A DNA stretch of 64,000 nt, from NCBI GenBank assembly GCA_963724705.1, contig CAVRVS010000004.1, positions 868,001 to 932,000 of the forward strand, in the 5' to 3' direction. The notes beneath the pieces are model-generated. The model ran no database searches. It worked only from the letters and a program-made list of their open reading frames with translations, and had not been told where the DNA came from. Shown here piece by piece: positions 34,830 through 43,320 of the stretch; the stretch's first letter is position 1, and each line of letters opens with the position of its first letter. A program made the translations under genes and the position numbers. Source of the DNA: DASQPR01 sp963724705 (GTDB lineage: Bacteria; Actinomycetota; Actinomycetes; Mycobacteriales; Micromonosporaceae).

Positions 34830-35093
34830 ACAACCCACCGTCGTCTACACCCGAGCGGCGGCCCGACACGCTACCGCATCTATCGAATCGAACCGAAGAG
34901 AGCTCGCCGGTGTCGCGCCAAACGTTGCGGCGACGCCGGACCAGGAAAGGAGATCGCACGACGAGAGCGGCCGACCGCCGGCCAGCCGCTCTCTCATCGC
35001 TCGGGCGCACCTTCCGCAAAAAGCCTGCGCCCGCGTCTCCCCGCACCGAACGGCACGTCTGCGTCTGAGGACAACTCGTAGCAGGAGGAGCAC

Positions 35094-36470
35094 ATGATTC
35101 TATCAAGCGCACACCGGCGTCGTCGCCGGTGGCCGATCGCCATCACGGCCGCGGCCGCGGTCACGATGACCGTCGCGGCCTGTTCCAGCTCGTCGTCGTC
35201 GGATAAGTCCGGCGAAGCGACGATCACCGTCGCGGTCACCGCCAACCCGCTGATGACGACCATCGAAAAGCTCACGCCGGACGGGTTCGAAGCGACCCAC
35301 CCGGGCATCAAGGTCAAGTTCGTGACGTACGACGAGAACACCGAACGCGCCAACGTGGAGAAGGATGTCGCGGCCCACGGCGGCCAGTACGACGTCGTCA
35401 TGATCGGCCCGAACGACATCGCGTCGTGGGCCAAGAACGACTGGATCAGCGATCTCACCGCGGACGCCAGCAGCGACGCGAGCTACGACGTCAACGACTT
35501 GCTACCGCCGATCCGGCAGGCGTTGTCGTCCAACGGAAAGCTCTATGCGGTGCCGTTCTACGGCGAATCATCGTTCCTCATGTATCGCAAGGACATGTTC
35601 GCGGCGGCCGGTGTCACCATGCCGGCCAACCCGACCTGGGACCAGGTCGCGGCCATCGCCGACAAGTTGAATGACCCGAGCAAGGGCGTCGCCGGGATTT
35701 GCCTGCGTGGCCTGACCGGCTGGGGCGACAACCTCGCGTCCTTCGACACGGTCGTGAATACGTTCGGCGGCCAATGGTTCGACACGAACTGGAATGCGCA
35801 CCTGACCGATCCGGCGTTCGTAGACGCCGCGAACTTCTACGTGAACCTGGTCCGCAAGGACGGCGAAAAGGGTGCCGGCAACGACAGCTTCAACGAGTGC
35901 CTGAACATCATGCAGCAGGGCAAGGCGGCCATGTGGTACGACGCGACTGTCGCCGCGTCCACGATTGACGCGGCGCCGAGCCCGATCGCCGGCAAGCTCG
36001 GGTTCGCACCGGCACCGGTCGAGAAGACCAGCTCGTCCGGGTGGTTGTGGAGTTGGGCATTGGCGCAGGAGAGCGCGTCGAAGCACAAGAGCGCGGCCTG
36101 GCAGTTCATGGACTGGGCAACATCGAAGACGTACATCGCCTACGACGCCTCGAAGAACGGGTGGGCGTCGGTGCCTCCGGGTACGCGCACCTCGACGTAC
36201 GAGAACCCGGACTACCAGGCGTCGGCGAAAGACTTCGCGGCGCTCACCCTGCAGCAGATCAACTCCGTCAACGTCAACCAGCCGGGCGTGAGCCCGCAGC
36301 CGGTGCCGGGAGTCCAGTACGTCGGCATTCCGGAGTTCGAAGACTTCGGGCAGAAGGTGTCGGCCGAGTTGACGGCGGCCATCGACGGCCAGGAGTCCGT
36401 GTCGGAGTTCCTGCAGAAGAGTCAGACGATCGCGCAGAACGCGGTCAAACAAGCCGGATACAAGCAGTAG
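35094..36470 (+). CDS. Sugar/polyol ABC transporter binding lipoprotein
   Basis: 458 residues. A signal peptide ends in the lipobox VAAC (about residues 27-30), followed by a serine linker. The rest is a family 1 solute-binding protein, resembling the sorbitol/mannitol-binding SmoE type. AGGAGG at 35083-35088 precedes the ATG. First structural gene of an operon with two permeases and a polyol dehydrogenase. A strong hairpin follows its stop codon (36487-36516), which should give the binding protein more mRNA than the permeases. The polyol identity is inferred from the dehydrogenase. Confidence 0.88.
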   Translation: MILSSAHRRRRRWPIAITAAAAVTMTVAACSSSSSSDKSGEATITVAVTANPLMTTIEKLTPDGFEATHPGIKVKFVTYDENTERANVEKDVAAHGGQYDVVMIGPNDIASWAKNDWISDLTADASSDASYDVNDLLPPIRQALSSNGKLYAVPFYGESSFLMYRKDMFAAAGVTMPANPTWDQVAAIADKLNDPSKGVAGICLRGLTGWGDNLASFDTVVNTFGGQWFDTNWNAHLTDPAFVDAANFYVNLVRKDGEKGAGNDSFNECLNIMQQGKAAMWYDATVAASTIDAAPSPIAGKLGFAPAPVEKTSSSGWLWSWALAQESASKHKSAAWQFMDWATSKTYIAYDASKNGWASVPPGTRTSTYENPDYQASAKDFAALTLQQINSVNVNQPGVSPQPVPGVQYVGIPEFEDFGQKVSAELTAAIDGQESVSEFLQKSQTIAQNAVKQAGYKQ

Positions 36471-36486
36471 CCGATCGCGTGGGTTT

Positions 36487-36516
36487 GCCCGCGCCGGCAT
36501 GACCGCCGGCGCGGGC
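36487..36516. terminator. Intra-operon hairpin between binding protein and permease
   Basis: GCCCGCGCCGGC (36487-36498) pairs without mismatch with GCCGGCGCGGGC (36505-36516) around a 6-base loop, 17 bases after the binding-protein stop. There is no T-run, so it is more likely an mRNA-stabilising or attenuating structure than a full terminator. Confidence 0.7.
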
Positions 36517-36576
36517 CGACCACCCGCGTGTCGACCACATCGATCCAGCGCGCCGACTCGAAGGAAGGATAGGCCG

Positions 36577-37527
36577 TTGACAACCATCGTCGAACCGGCG
36601 CGGAAGGACCTGGCGAAAGCACCGCCAGCGCTTCGGCGCCGTCGGGGGACCGGATGGGTACGTCGAGCGCCGCTACTGCCCGCGCTCGTATTCACGATCG
36701 TCGTGACCCAGATCCCGTTTCTCCTGACCTTGTGGTACAGCCTGCAGAAATACAACCTGAACCGGCCGACCGCCCCGCGCGACTTCCCGACGTTGGCCAA
36801 CTACCGCGTGATCTTCGCCGATCCGACCTTCCGGGTTGCCGCGCTGAATACCGTCCTGTTGACGGTCGTCCCGGTTCTGCTGTCGGTCGCGATCGGTGTG
36901 GGCATCGCGGTGCTCCTCGACCGCCACGTGTTCGGGCGCGGCTTCCTCCGTACGCTCATCATCAGCCCGTTTCTCGTGATGCCGGCCGCGGCCGCGTTGG
37001 TGTGGAAATTCACCATTCTCGACACGACGTTCGGCTTCCTGAACTACCTGCTCAAGGTGGTCGGCCTCAAGCCGGAGAACTGGCTCGGCGTGCATCCGCA
37101 GCTGACGATCATCTCGTTCCTGACGTGGCAGTGGACGCCGTTCATCGTGCTGCTGGCGCTAGCCGGGCTGCAGAGCCAGAGCGACGACATGCTGGAGGCG
37201 GCGCGGGTCGACGGCGCCAACGTGTGGCGGATCTTCCGGTCGTTCACGTTGCCGCACCTGCGGCCGTACATCGAGTTGGGCGTGTTGCTCGGCACGATCT
37301 ACATCGTGCAGGCGTTCGACTCGATCTACATCATGACTTCGGGTGGCCCGTCGACCGACACGACAAACCTGCCGTACTACATCTACGAGGCGGCCTTCCA
37401 GGCGTACGACATCGGTCGCGCCTCAGCGATGTCGGTTGTCGTCGTCATCGCGACCATCCTGGTCGCCACGTTCGCACTACGCATGATCTCGAGCCTGTTC
37501 AGCGACGAAGGGGTGCATGGGCGATGA
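36577..37527 (+). CDS. Sugar/polyol ABC transporter permease (MalF/SmoF type)
   Basis: 316 residues, six membrane segments and an EAA loop EAARVDGANVWRIFRSFTLP near residue 207. I place the start at the TTG at 36577, which has AAGGAAGGA seven bases upstream; the earlier ATG at 36499 lies in the hairpin. The stop overlaps the next permease by ATGA, so the pair is made together. It imports the ligand of the lipoprotein upstream. No ATPase gene is in the operon; a shared ATPase (MsiK-like) elsewhere is likely. Confidence 0.87.
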   Translation: MTTIVEPARKDLAKAPPALRRRRGTGWVRRAPLLPALVFTIVVTQIPFLLTLWYSLQKYNLNRPTAPRDFPTLANYRVIFADPTFRVAALNTVLLTVVPVLLSVAIGVGIAVLLDRHVFGRGFLRTLIISPFLVMPAAAALVWKFTILDTTFGFLNYLLKVVGLKPENWLGVHPQLTIISFLTWQWTPFIVLLALAGLQSQSDDMLEAARVDGANVWRIFRSFTLPHLRPYIELGVLLGTIYIVQAFDSIYIMTSGGPSTDTTNLPYYIYEAAFQAYDIGRASAMSVVVVIATILVATFALRMISSLFSDEGVHGR

Positions 37528-38387
37528 AAGCTTCGTCGGCGAGCCTGGCTCATCGTCAGTCGAATCCGGTCGGTCGCCTGCTTCTCGCGATCTTGACCTG
37601 GCTCGTGGTTCTCGTGTTCTTTTTCCCGGTGCTGTGGATGGCGTTGACGGGGCTCAAGACCGAGCAGGAAGCCAACACGACCACTCCGCATTTCATCTTC
37701 AAGCCGACGTTCAGCGAGTTTCAGGCCGTTTGGACCGGGGGCGGCGGTCTCAACGGACTCCGGCCGTTCCTCGAGCACTCGATTCTCATCTCGGTGCTCT
37801 CCACGGCAATCGTGCTCCTGCTGGCGTTTCCGGCGGCGTACACGTTGTCGCTTCGGCCCGTGCCCAAGTGGCGAGACGTGCTGTTCTTCTTCATATCCAC
37901 CAAGATGCTGCCGATAGTCGGCGCGATCATCCCGCTGTTCGTGATCGCCCGCGAGTTGCACCTGTTGGACAGTCAGCGCTTGCTGGTCGTGCTCTATACG
38001 GCGATGAATCTGCCGATCGCGGTCTGGATGTTGCGGTCGTTCCTGTTGGAGGTGCCTGTGCCGATCATCGAGGCCGCTCGCGTCGACGGCGCCAGCCTCA
38101 TCCGGCAGATGCGGTCGGTCATCGTGCCGATCGTGAGGCCCGGACTCGCAGCCACCGCGCTGATATGTTTCATCTTCGCGTGGAACGAATTCTTCCTCGC
38201 CGTCAACCTCACGACGATCAACGGAGCCACCGTTCCGATCTACCTCGTCGGTTTCGTCCAGCCGGAAGGCCCGTTCCTCGCCCACATCTCGGCCGCCGCG
38301 ACCGTCGCATGTCTGCCGGTGCTGATCGCCGGCTGGGCGGCGCAGGACAAGCTCGTGCGTGGACTGTCGATGGGCGCGGTGAAGTAG
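37524..38387 (+). CDS. Sugar/polyol ABC transporter permease (MalG/SmoG type)
   Basis: 287 residues with six membrane segments and an EAA loop EAARVDGASLIRQMRSVIVP. It pairs with the permease before it (ATGA overlap) to form the channel. It is followed after 4 bases by the polyol dehydrogenase gene. The longer open frame upstream of 37524 is a shadow of the first permease. Confidence 0.9.
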   Translation: MKASSASLAHRQSNPVGRLLLAILTWLVVLVFFFPVLWMALTGLKTEQEANTTTPHFIFKPTFSEFQAVWTGGGGLNGLRPFLEHSILISVLSTAIVLLLAFPAAYTLSLRPVPKWRDVLFFFISTKMLPIVGAIIPLFVIARELHLLDSQRLLVVLYTAMNLPIAVWMLRSFLLEVPVPIIEAARVDGASLIRQMRSVIVPIVRPGLAATALICFIFAWNEFFLAVNLTTINGATVPIYLVGFVQPEGPFLAHISAAATVACLPVLIAGWAAQDKLVRGLSMGAVK

Positions 38388-38391
38388 CCTC

Positions 38392-39876
38392 ATGACCACC
38401 CTTGCAGCCGACCTGCTCGGCAGCCACTTGCCGGCGGTGGGCGTGCCGCGTTACGACCGGTCCGAGGTCCGCGTCGGCATCGTCCACTTCGGCGTCGGCG
38501 GGTTCCATCGGGCCCACCAGGCGGCCTACCTCGACGAGTTGATGAACGACGGAATCGCCCTCGACTGGGGAATCTGCGGCGTCGGGGTGATGCCGTCCGA
38601 CAAGGCAATGGCTGACGCACTGGCACCGCAGGACGGGCTCTACACGATGGTCGTCAAACATCCCGATGGCCACCGCGAACCGCGCATAGTCGGATCGATC
38701 GTGCGGTTCCTCTACGCTCCGGACTCGCCCGAGGCGGTGCTCGACATACTCTGCGCCGCGGAGACCAGGATCGTCTCGTTGACGATCACCGAGGGCGGCT
38801 ACAACGTCAACCAGGTCACACACGACTTCATTCGCGACGATCCGGCGATCGTGGCCGATCTGGCTCCCGGCGCGGTCCCGAGCACTGTTTTCGGTTACGT
38901 CATCGAGGCGCTCGACCGGCGGCGGCGGCTCGGTATCGCGCCGTTCACCGTGATGTCCTGCGATAACGTCCAATCCAACGGTCACGTCGCCCGCCGGTCC
39001 TTCACCGCGTTCGCCGAGCTGCGCGACCCGGCGCTCGCGGCGTGGATCGGGCAGCACGTCCACTTCCCGAACTCGATGGTCGACCGGATCACACCCGTGA
39101 CCACGGCGGCCGACCGGGAACAGCTGCACGACCGGTTCGGCATCGAGGACAACTGGCCGGTCGTGTGCGAACCGTTCACCCAATGGGTGCTCGAAGACAG
39201 CTTCAGTCTCGGTCGCCCGCCGCTCCAGGACGTCGGCGTCCAACTCGTGCCCGACGTCGAGCCGTACGAGCTGATGAAGCTACGTCTACTGAACGCCGGC
39301 CATCAGGCGATCGCGTACTTCGGCTACCTCCTCGGCCACCGGTACGTTCACGAGGCGGCCACGGATCCGCGGCTCGTCGCCTATCTCCGCGCGTACATGG
39401 ACGTGGAGGCCACCCCGACTCTGCTGCCGGTCCCGGGCGTCGATCTGGATGCGTACAAGCAGGATCTGGTCGAGCGATTCGCGAACCCGGAAATCCGCGA
39501 TACCGTCGCCCGACTGTGTGCCGAGAGTACGGACCGCATCCCGAAATGGGTTGTGCCCGTCATCCGCCACAACCTCGCGACCGGCGGTCCGATCTCGTAC
39601 GCCACCGCGATCGTGGCGAGCTGGGCACGTTACGCCGAAGGCGTTGACGAGCAAGGAAAACCGATCGAGATCGTCGACCGGCTCGCCGCTGGCGTCACCG
39701 CGGCCGCGCGGCGTCAGGCGACCGATCCGTTGGCGCTCGTGGAGATGACCGAACTGTTCGGGGATCTCGCCGGCAACGATCGCTTCCGCGCCGAATATCT
39801 ACGGATATCAGCGAGCATCCATGACCTCGGCGTCGAGCGGACTCTCGACGATCTCATCGGGCAGCCCGATCATTGA
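38392..39876 (+). CDS. Mannitol-dehydrogenase-family polyol dehydrogenase
   Basis: 494 residues, the family length. It has the N-terminal Rossmann loop GVGGFHRAHQAAYLD, the strand motif TITEGGYNVN, and the catalytic lysine region MKLRLLNAGHQAIAYFGYL (residues 295-315, with K-x-x-x-x-N-x-x-H). Enzymes of this family oxidise mannitol, arabinitol or sorbitol to a ketose, or reduce fructuronate, with NAD. Its place at the end of a polyol importer operon favours a hexitol or pentitol 2-dehydrogenase. The ATG is 4 bases after the permease stop. The exact polyol is unknown. Confidence 0.88.
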   Translation: MTTLAADLLGSHLPAVGVPRYDRSEVRVGIVHFGVGGFHRAHQAAYLDELMNDGIALDWGICGVGVMPSDKAMADALAPQDGLYTMVVKHPDGHREPRIVGSIVRFLYAPDSPEAVLDILCAAETRIVSLTITEGGYNVNQVTHDFIRDDPAIVADLAPGAVPSTVFGYVIEALDRRRRLGIAPFTVMSCDNVQSNGHVARRSFTAFAELRDPALAAWIGQHVHFPNSMVDRITPVTTAADREQLHDRFGIEDNWPVVCEPFTQWVLEDSFSLGRPPLQDVGVQLVPDVEPYELMKLRLLNAGHQAIAYFGYLLGHRYVHEAATDPRLVAYLRAYMDVEATPTLLPVPGVDLDAYKQDLVERFANPEIRDTVARLCAESTDRIPKWVVPVIRHNLATGGPISYATAIVASWARYAEGVDEQGKPIEIVDRLAAGVTAAARRQATDPLALVEMTELFGDLAGNDRFRAEYLRISASIHDLGVERTLDDLIGQPDH

Positions 39877-39923
39877 CCGCGGCCCAGTTGGGCTGCGGCA
39901 CAGTTGGGGCTGCGGCGCGGTCA
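39874..39923. terminator. Symmetric stem spanning both stop codons of convergent genes
   Basis: TGACCGCG at 39874-39881, which begins with the dehydrogenase stop codon, pairs with CGCGGTCA at 39916-39923, which ends in the antisense stop of the glycosylase. Inside are GCCCAGTTGGGC and two near copies of CAGTTGGGCTGCGGC. It may end both transcripts. Confidence 0.45.
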
Positions 39924-40598
39924 GGCTGCGCCGGTGGCACCGCCGGTGACGGCGGTTGCCTTGGCTCCGGCATAGATCTCGGTCGCACGCCAGCAGTACC
40001 AGGCGACGATGCTCCGATACGGCCGGTACGGCTCGCCGAGCGCGTCGAGCTGCTTCGGCGTCGGCATGGGTACGTTCCACGCCAGGCCGTACCCTCGTCG
40101 TACACCGAGATCGCCGGTCGGCCATACGTCCAAACGGCGCAACTGGAAGAGCAGGAAGATCTCCGCCGTCCAGCCGCCGATCCCGCGAACCGACGTGAGT
40201 CTGGCAACAATGTCCTCGTCGCTCATGCGCGCGACGCGTCGTGGGTCCAGGATGACCGTGCCATCCACGACCTTGGTCGACAAGTCACGCAGCGATGCCA
40301 TCTTGTTCGCCGAGAGACCGGCATGACGAAGTTCCTCGGTGGACAGGGCGAGCAGACGCTCCGGCGTGACCTCACCACCCATGGCGCCGACCAGCCGCCC
40401 GTGAATCGCCCTCGCCGCGGGGCCGGCGAGCTGCTGATAGGTGACGGCGCGGACCAGCGTGGCGAAGTGTGTGTCGGTCCGCGTCGGGAACGTGAACTCA
40501 CCGGTCTGTCCGATCAGTCGGGCAATCACGGGATCGCGTTTGGCCAACACATGGGCGGCTTGGCGTGCGGTCAGTTTGCCGGTGCCCGTGCTGGCCAC
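39921..40598 (-). CDS. AlkA-type DNA-3-methyladenine glycosylase (HhH-GPD family)
   Basis: 225 residues. The helix-hairpin-helix is LTSVRGIGGWTAEIFLLF, and the catalytic aspartate follows in PTGDLGVRRGYGL. These enzymes cut alkylated purines from DNA to start base-excision repair. There is no 4Fe-4S cluster motif. The GTG at 40598 follows AGGAG with a 6-base spacing; a longer ORF start lacks support. It is downstream of the DUF488 gene on the same strand and convergent with the polyol dehydrogenase. No Ada regulator is nearby. Confidence 0.88.
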   Translation of the reverse strand: MASTGTGKLTARQAAHVLAKRDPVIARLIGQTGEFTFPTRTDTHFATLVRAVTYQQLAGPAARAIHGRLVGAMGGEVTPERLLALSTEELRHAGLSANKMASLRDLSTKVVDGTVILDPRRVARMSDEDIVARLTSVRGIGGWTAEIFLLFQLRRLDVWPTGDLGVRRGYGLAWNVPMPTPKQLDALGEPYRPYRSIVAWYCWRATEIYAGAKATAVTGGATGAA

Positions 40599-40695
40599 GA
40601 CCCGCTCCTTTCCGGCGTTGCCGCAACGCGATGGCGGCTGCCCTGCCATTGTCGCCCGGACTCGCCGCGGGACTAGTCAGATTTGTCCACGGCGG

Positions 40696-41073
40696 TCACC
40701 GCGCGTTCGTGATGACCCCGACCAGCACGGAGGCGTGGCTCAATGACACGTCCTTGGTCGCGGTGAGCACCGTCAACGGCCCGCGTTCCGCCGCTTCGCG
40801 CAACGTCCGTAGCGGCTCGGCGTGTTCGTCATCCGCGAGTTCGGCCCGATATCGGCGCCGGAACTCGTCGAAGCGCGCCGGGTCGTGGCCGAACCAGCGC
40901 CGCAGCGCCGTCGACGGCGCGACCGCCGGGATCCACTCATCGATCCCGGCGGTCGCCGACGCCAGGCCGCGCGGCCACAGTCGGTCGACCAGTACGCGCG
41001 CGCCGTCGTCCGACTCCGCCGACTCGTACACACGTTTGATGGACACCACCGGCGTCCGTGGCTTGCCAGTCAC
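40696..41073 (-). CDS. DUF488 family protein
   Basis: 125 residues, typical for DUF488. The signature VLVDRLWPRGLA follows KRVYES, with WFGHDPARFDEF and ATKDVSLSHA near the end. The function of this family is not established. The start is probably the GTG at 41073; one of the later GTGs (in PVVSIKRV) is also possible, since the ribosome-binding site is weak. It is placed between the AlkA-type gene and the transketolase genes with no sign of coupling. Confidence 0.82.
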   Translation of the reverse strand: MTGKPRTPVVSIKRVYESAESDDGARVLVDRLWPRGLASATAGIDEWIPAVAPSTALRRWFGHDPARFDEFRRRYRAELADDEHAEPLRTLREAAERGPLTVLTATKDVSLSHASVLVGVITNAR

Positions 41074-41122
41074 AGACCAACCATAGAACCGGACGGGTGT
41101 GCGGCCGGTGCGGATCCGATCG

Positions 41123-42040
41123 CTAGGCGCTGTCCGGTCCCGCTTGCGCGGGCTGGACCGCCAGGAATCGGTCCACGGACGCCCGGATCCCGGCGGGGTC
41201 GAGCCCGTAGAGCCGGCTGTGGTCGGTGACTGTGCCGTACCGGCGAAGCTCCGTTCGTGCAACGCCGAGCCCCAGCGTCCGGTGGGGCCGATCGACCAGA
41301 GCCTCATCGATCAGGCGGATCGACGTGCCGGCCAGGTAGGGCTCGACAACGACCACGGTGTCCGTCGCGGCGAGCGAGCGGACACCGGCGGTGTCGAACG
41401 GCCGGACCGTCGTGGCGTACGCGACGGTGACGTCCATGCCCTCGGTCGCATCGAGTACCGGATCGAGCATCGGCCCGACCGCGATCACCAGCGCACGTGC
41501 ACCGCGGCGGACAACGGTCAACTCCGGCGATACCGGCAACGGAACGGTGTTGGTCGCTTCCGACAGCCGGATGTACGAGGAGTGCGGGCGGCCGACGGCG
41601 TCACGAAGGAGTGTCGGCACCTCGCTCGCGTGGCCGGGCACATGCACCGTGAAGCCCGGCACCGTGTCGATGAGCGCGACGTCGCCCGGGCCGTGGTGCG
41701 TGCGGCCGGCCTCCGGCACGTCGTAGGACGCGCCGATGCTCACGAGCACGGCGGCCGCATCCTGGTGACCGAGGTCGAGCTTGATCTGCTCGAAGGCGCG
41801 TTCGACGAGGAACGGCGTGTACGAGTGCATCATCGGGTGCATCCCGGTCAAGGCGAGACCACCCCCGACACTGATCATGAGCGACTCCCGGATGCCGACG
41901 TTGATGAGTCGATCGGGGAAGCGGACCATCGCGTCTTCGAACAAGGACGTCGAGATGTCGGCAAGGACGACCGCGGCCAGCGGATCGTTGGCGACGATGT
42001 CTTGAGCGGTTTGGGCGAATGCGGTGCGCATGTCAATCAT
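41123..42040 (-). CDS. Transketolase, C-terminal (pyrimidine-binding) subunit
   Basis: 305 residues, the second half of a split transketolase. It has the pyrimidine domain with NVGIRESLMISVGGGLALTG, which carries the glutamate that activates thiamine diphosphate, then the HHGPGDVALI loop and the C-terminal domain. The ATG at 42040 shares one base with the stop of the N-terminal subunit gene (TGATG), so the halves are made together. Split transketolases occur in many bacteria and archaea; sugar-specific members are often found by catabolic genes, such as the polyol operon near here. Confidence 0.88.
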   Translation of the reverse strand: MIDMRTAFAQTAQDIVANDPLAAVVLADISTSLFEDAMVRFPDRLINVGIRESLMISVGGGLALTGMHPMMHSYTPFLVERAFEQIKLDLGHQDAAAVLVSIGASYDVPEAGRTHHGPGDVALIDTVPGFTVHVPGHASEVPTLLRDAVGRPHSSYIRLSEATNTVPLPVSPELTVVRRGARALVIAVGPMLDPVLDATEGMDVTVAYATTVRPFDTAGVRSLAATDTVVVVEPYLAGTSIRLIDEALVDRPHRTLGLGVARTELRRYGTVTDHSRLYGLDPAGIRASVDRFLAVQPAQAGPDSA

Positions 42041-42723
42041 CAGGAATCCTTCGGCTCGACAACGGCGACGACGACGTGGGGGCGGTCCACGGGCCGCCGC
42101 GACAGTGCTTCGGCGATCTGGTCGTGGTCGCGGCCGTCGACGGTCGACGTCGACCAGCCGTTCACGTCGAAGCGCGACGCGATGCCACCGAGCCAGCCAT
42201 GGCTGGACGATTGGTTGTCGACCACGATCGCGGTGAGATTCGCGAGCCCGACCGCTCCGGCGTACGCGATCGCTTCGTGGTTGGTCCCTTCGTCGAGTTC
42301 GGCGTCGCCGACCAGGACGAATACCCGCGACGAGGTGATCCCTTGTGCGCGCAGCCCGTGCGCCACGCCGACGCCGAGCGGGAGGCCATGGCCGAGAGAG
42401 CCGCTGGAGATCTCGACTCCCGGAATCAGATTGTGGTCGGGGTGGTAGCCAAGACGGGACGAGATTCCGCCGAAGTCGTCCAGCCACGCCTCTGGCAGGT
42501 ATCCCTTTGCGGCCAGCACCGCGTAGTAGGCCGCCGGCCCATGCCCTTTCGAAAGGAGGAATCGGTCCCGGTCCGGGTCATCCATCCTCGACGGTGTGAC
42601 ACGCAGGATCCGGTCGTAGAGGACCCACAGCACATCGAGGGTCGATGTCGCGCTCGGCGCGTGCTTCTCGTCGCCCGTCATCCGGGTCATGAGGCCCGGC
42701 AGATCGTGATACGTCAGCTTCAT
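42040..42723 (-). CDS. Transketolase, N-terminal (thiamine-diphosphate-binding) subunit
   Basis: 227 residues. The ThDP/metal motif GDAELDEGTNHEA is present, with a conserved histidine region SKGHGPAAYYAVLA and SGSLGHGLPLGVG. It is the first half of a split transketolase and is translationally coupled with the second. ATG start with GAGG upstream. Together they would shift two-carbon units between sugar phosphates. The length is somewhat short compared with the usual 270-280 residues, the N-terminus being trimmed. Confidence 0.88.
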   Translation of the reverse strand: MKLTYHDLPGLMTRMTGDEKHAPSATSTLDVLWVLYDRILRVTPSRMDDPDRDRFLLSKGHGPAAYYAVLAAKGYLPEAWLDDFGGISSRLGYHPDHNLIPGVEISSGSLGHGLPLGVGVAHGLRAQGITSSRVFVLVGDAELDEGTNHEAIAYAGAVGLANLTAIVVDNQSSSHGWLGGIASRFDVNGWSTSTVDGRDHDQIAEALSRRPVDRPHVVVAVVEPKDS

Positions 42724-42780
42724 GACCTCATGATGTCCGCGCTCCCTCGGGTCGTCATCGGTCGATGTCCGGCAGGGGAG

Positions 42781-42824
42781 TAGGTCCATCGACCTAGGCC
42801 GCGCGACCGTCCGGTAGCTAGAGT
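42781..42824 (+). promoter_or_regulatory. Probable leaderless promoter of the PPOX gene with inverted repeat
   Basis: TAGAGT at 42819-42824 fits an actinobacterial -10 (TANNNT) and lies 7 bases before the ATG at 42832, with no ribosome-binding site. Upstream, TAGGTC-catc-GACCTA at 42781-42796 forms an inverted repeat over the -35 region. Confidence 0.5.
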
Positions 42825-42831
42825 CGGTTCC

Positions 42832-43305
42832 ATGCCCACCATCGCCACCGCCGATCGCGTCGACTGGGACCGCCTTCTCGAATTCGTACGTCCGAGACAT
42901 CGCATGACGCTCGTCACGACCCGCGGCGATGGCCGGCTTCAGGTCTCGCCCGTGACCGGCGGGGTGGACGACGAGGGGCGGATCGTCATCTCGACCTATC
43001 CCGACCGCGCCAAGGCGGTGAACCTTCGACGCAACCCGGCGGCGTCCGTGCTCGTCCACTCCGACGACTGGGGTGGCGCGTACGTGCAGGTCGACGGCAC
43101 CGCTGAGGTGCTGGACATGCCGAATGACGAGACCGAAGACGCACTGGTGGAGTATTTCCGGTGCATCTCCGGCGAGCACCCCGACTGGGACGAGTATCGG
43201 GTCGCCATGCGCCGGCAGGCAAAGTCGCTCATCCGGATCACCATCGGTGCCTGGGGTCCGGTCGCCACTGGGGGCTTTCCGCCGGATCGAGTGCCGAACG
43301 GTTAG
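42832..43305 (+). CDS. PPOX-class F420/flavin-dependent oxidoreductase
   Basis: 157 residues of the split beta-barrel pyridoxamine-phosphate-oxidase-like family. The start region RMTLVTTRGDGRLQVSPVTGGV and the strand KAVNLRRNPAASVLVHSDDW match the actinobacterial F420-dependent group, which reduce unsaturated compounds or biliverdin-like ligands. The cofactor (F420, FMN or heme) cannot be fixed from sequence alone. It is a single gene, divergent from the transketolase pair and convergent with the proline racemase family gene 15 bases away. Likely a leaderless mRNA. Confidence 0.85.
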   Translation: MPTIATADRVDWDRLLEFVRPRHRMTLVTTRGDGRLQVSPVTGGVDDEGRIVISTYPDRAKAVNLRRNPAASVLVHSDDWGGAYVQVDGTAEVLDMPNDETEDALVEYFRCISGEHPDWDEYRVAMRRQAKSLIRITIGAWGPVATGGFPPDRVPNG

Positions 43306-43320
43306 CGCGGCCACCGCGGC

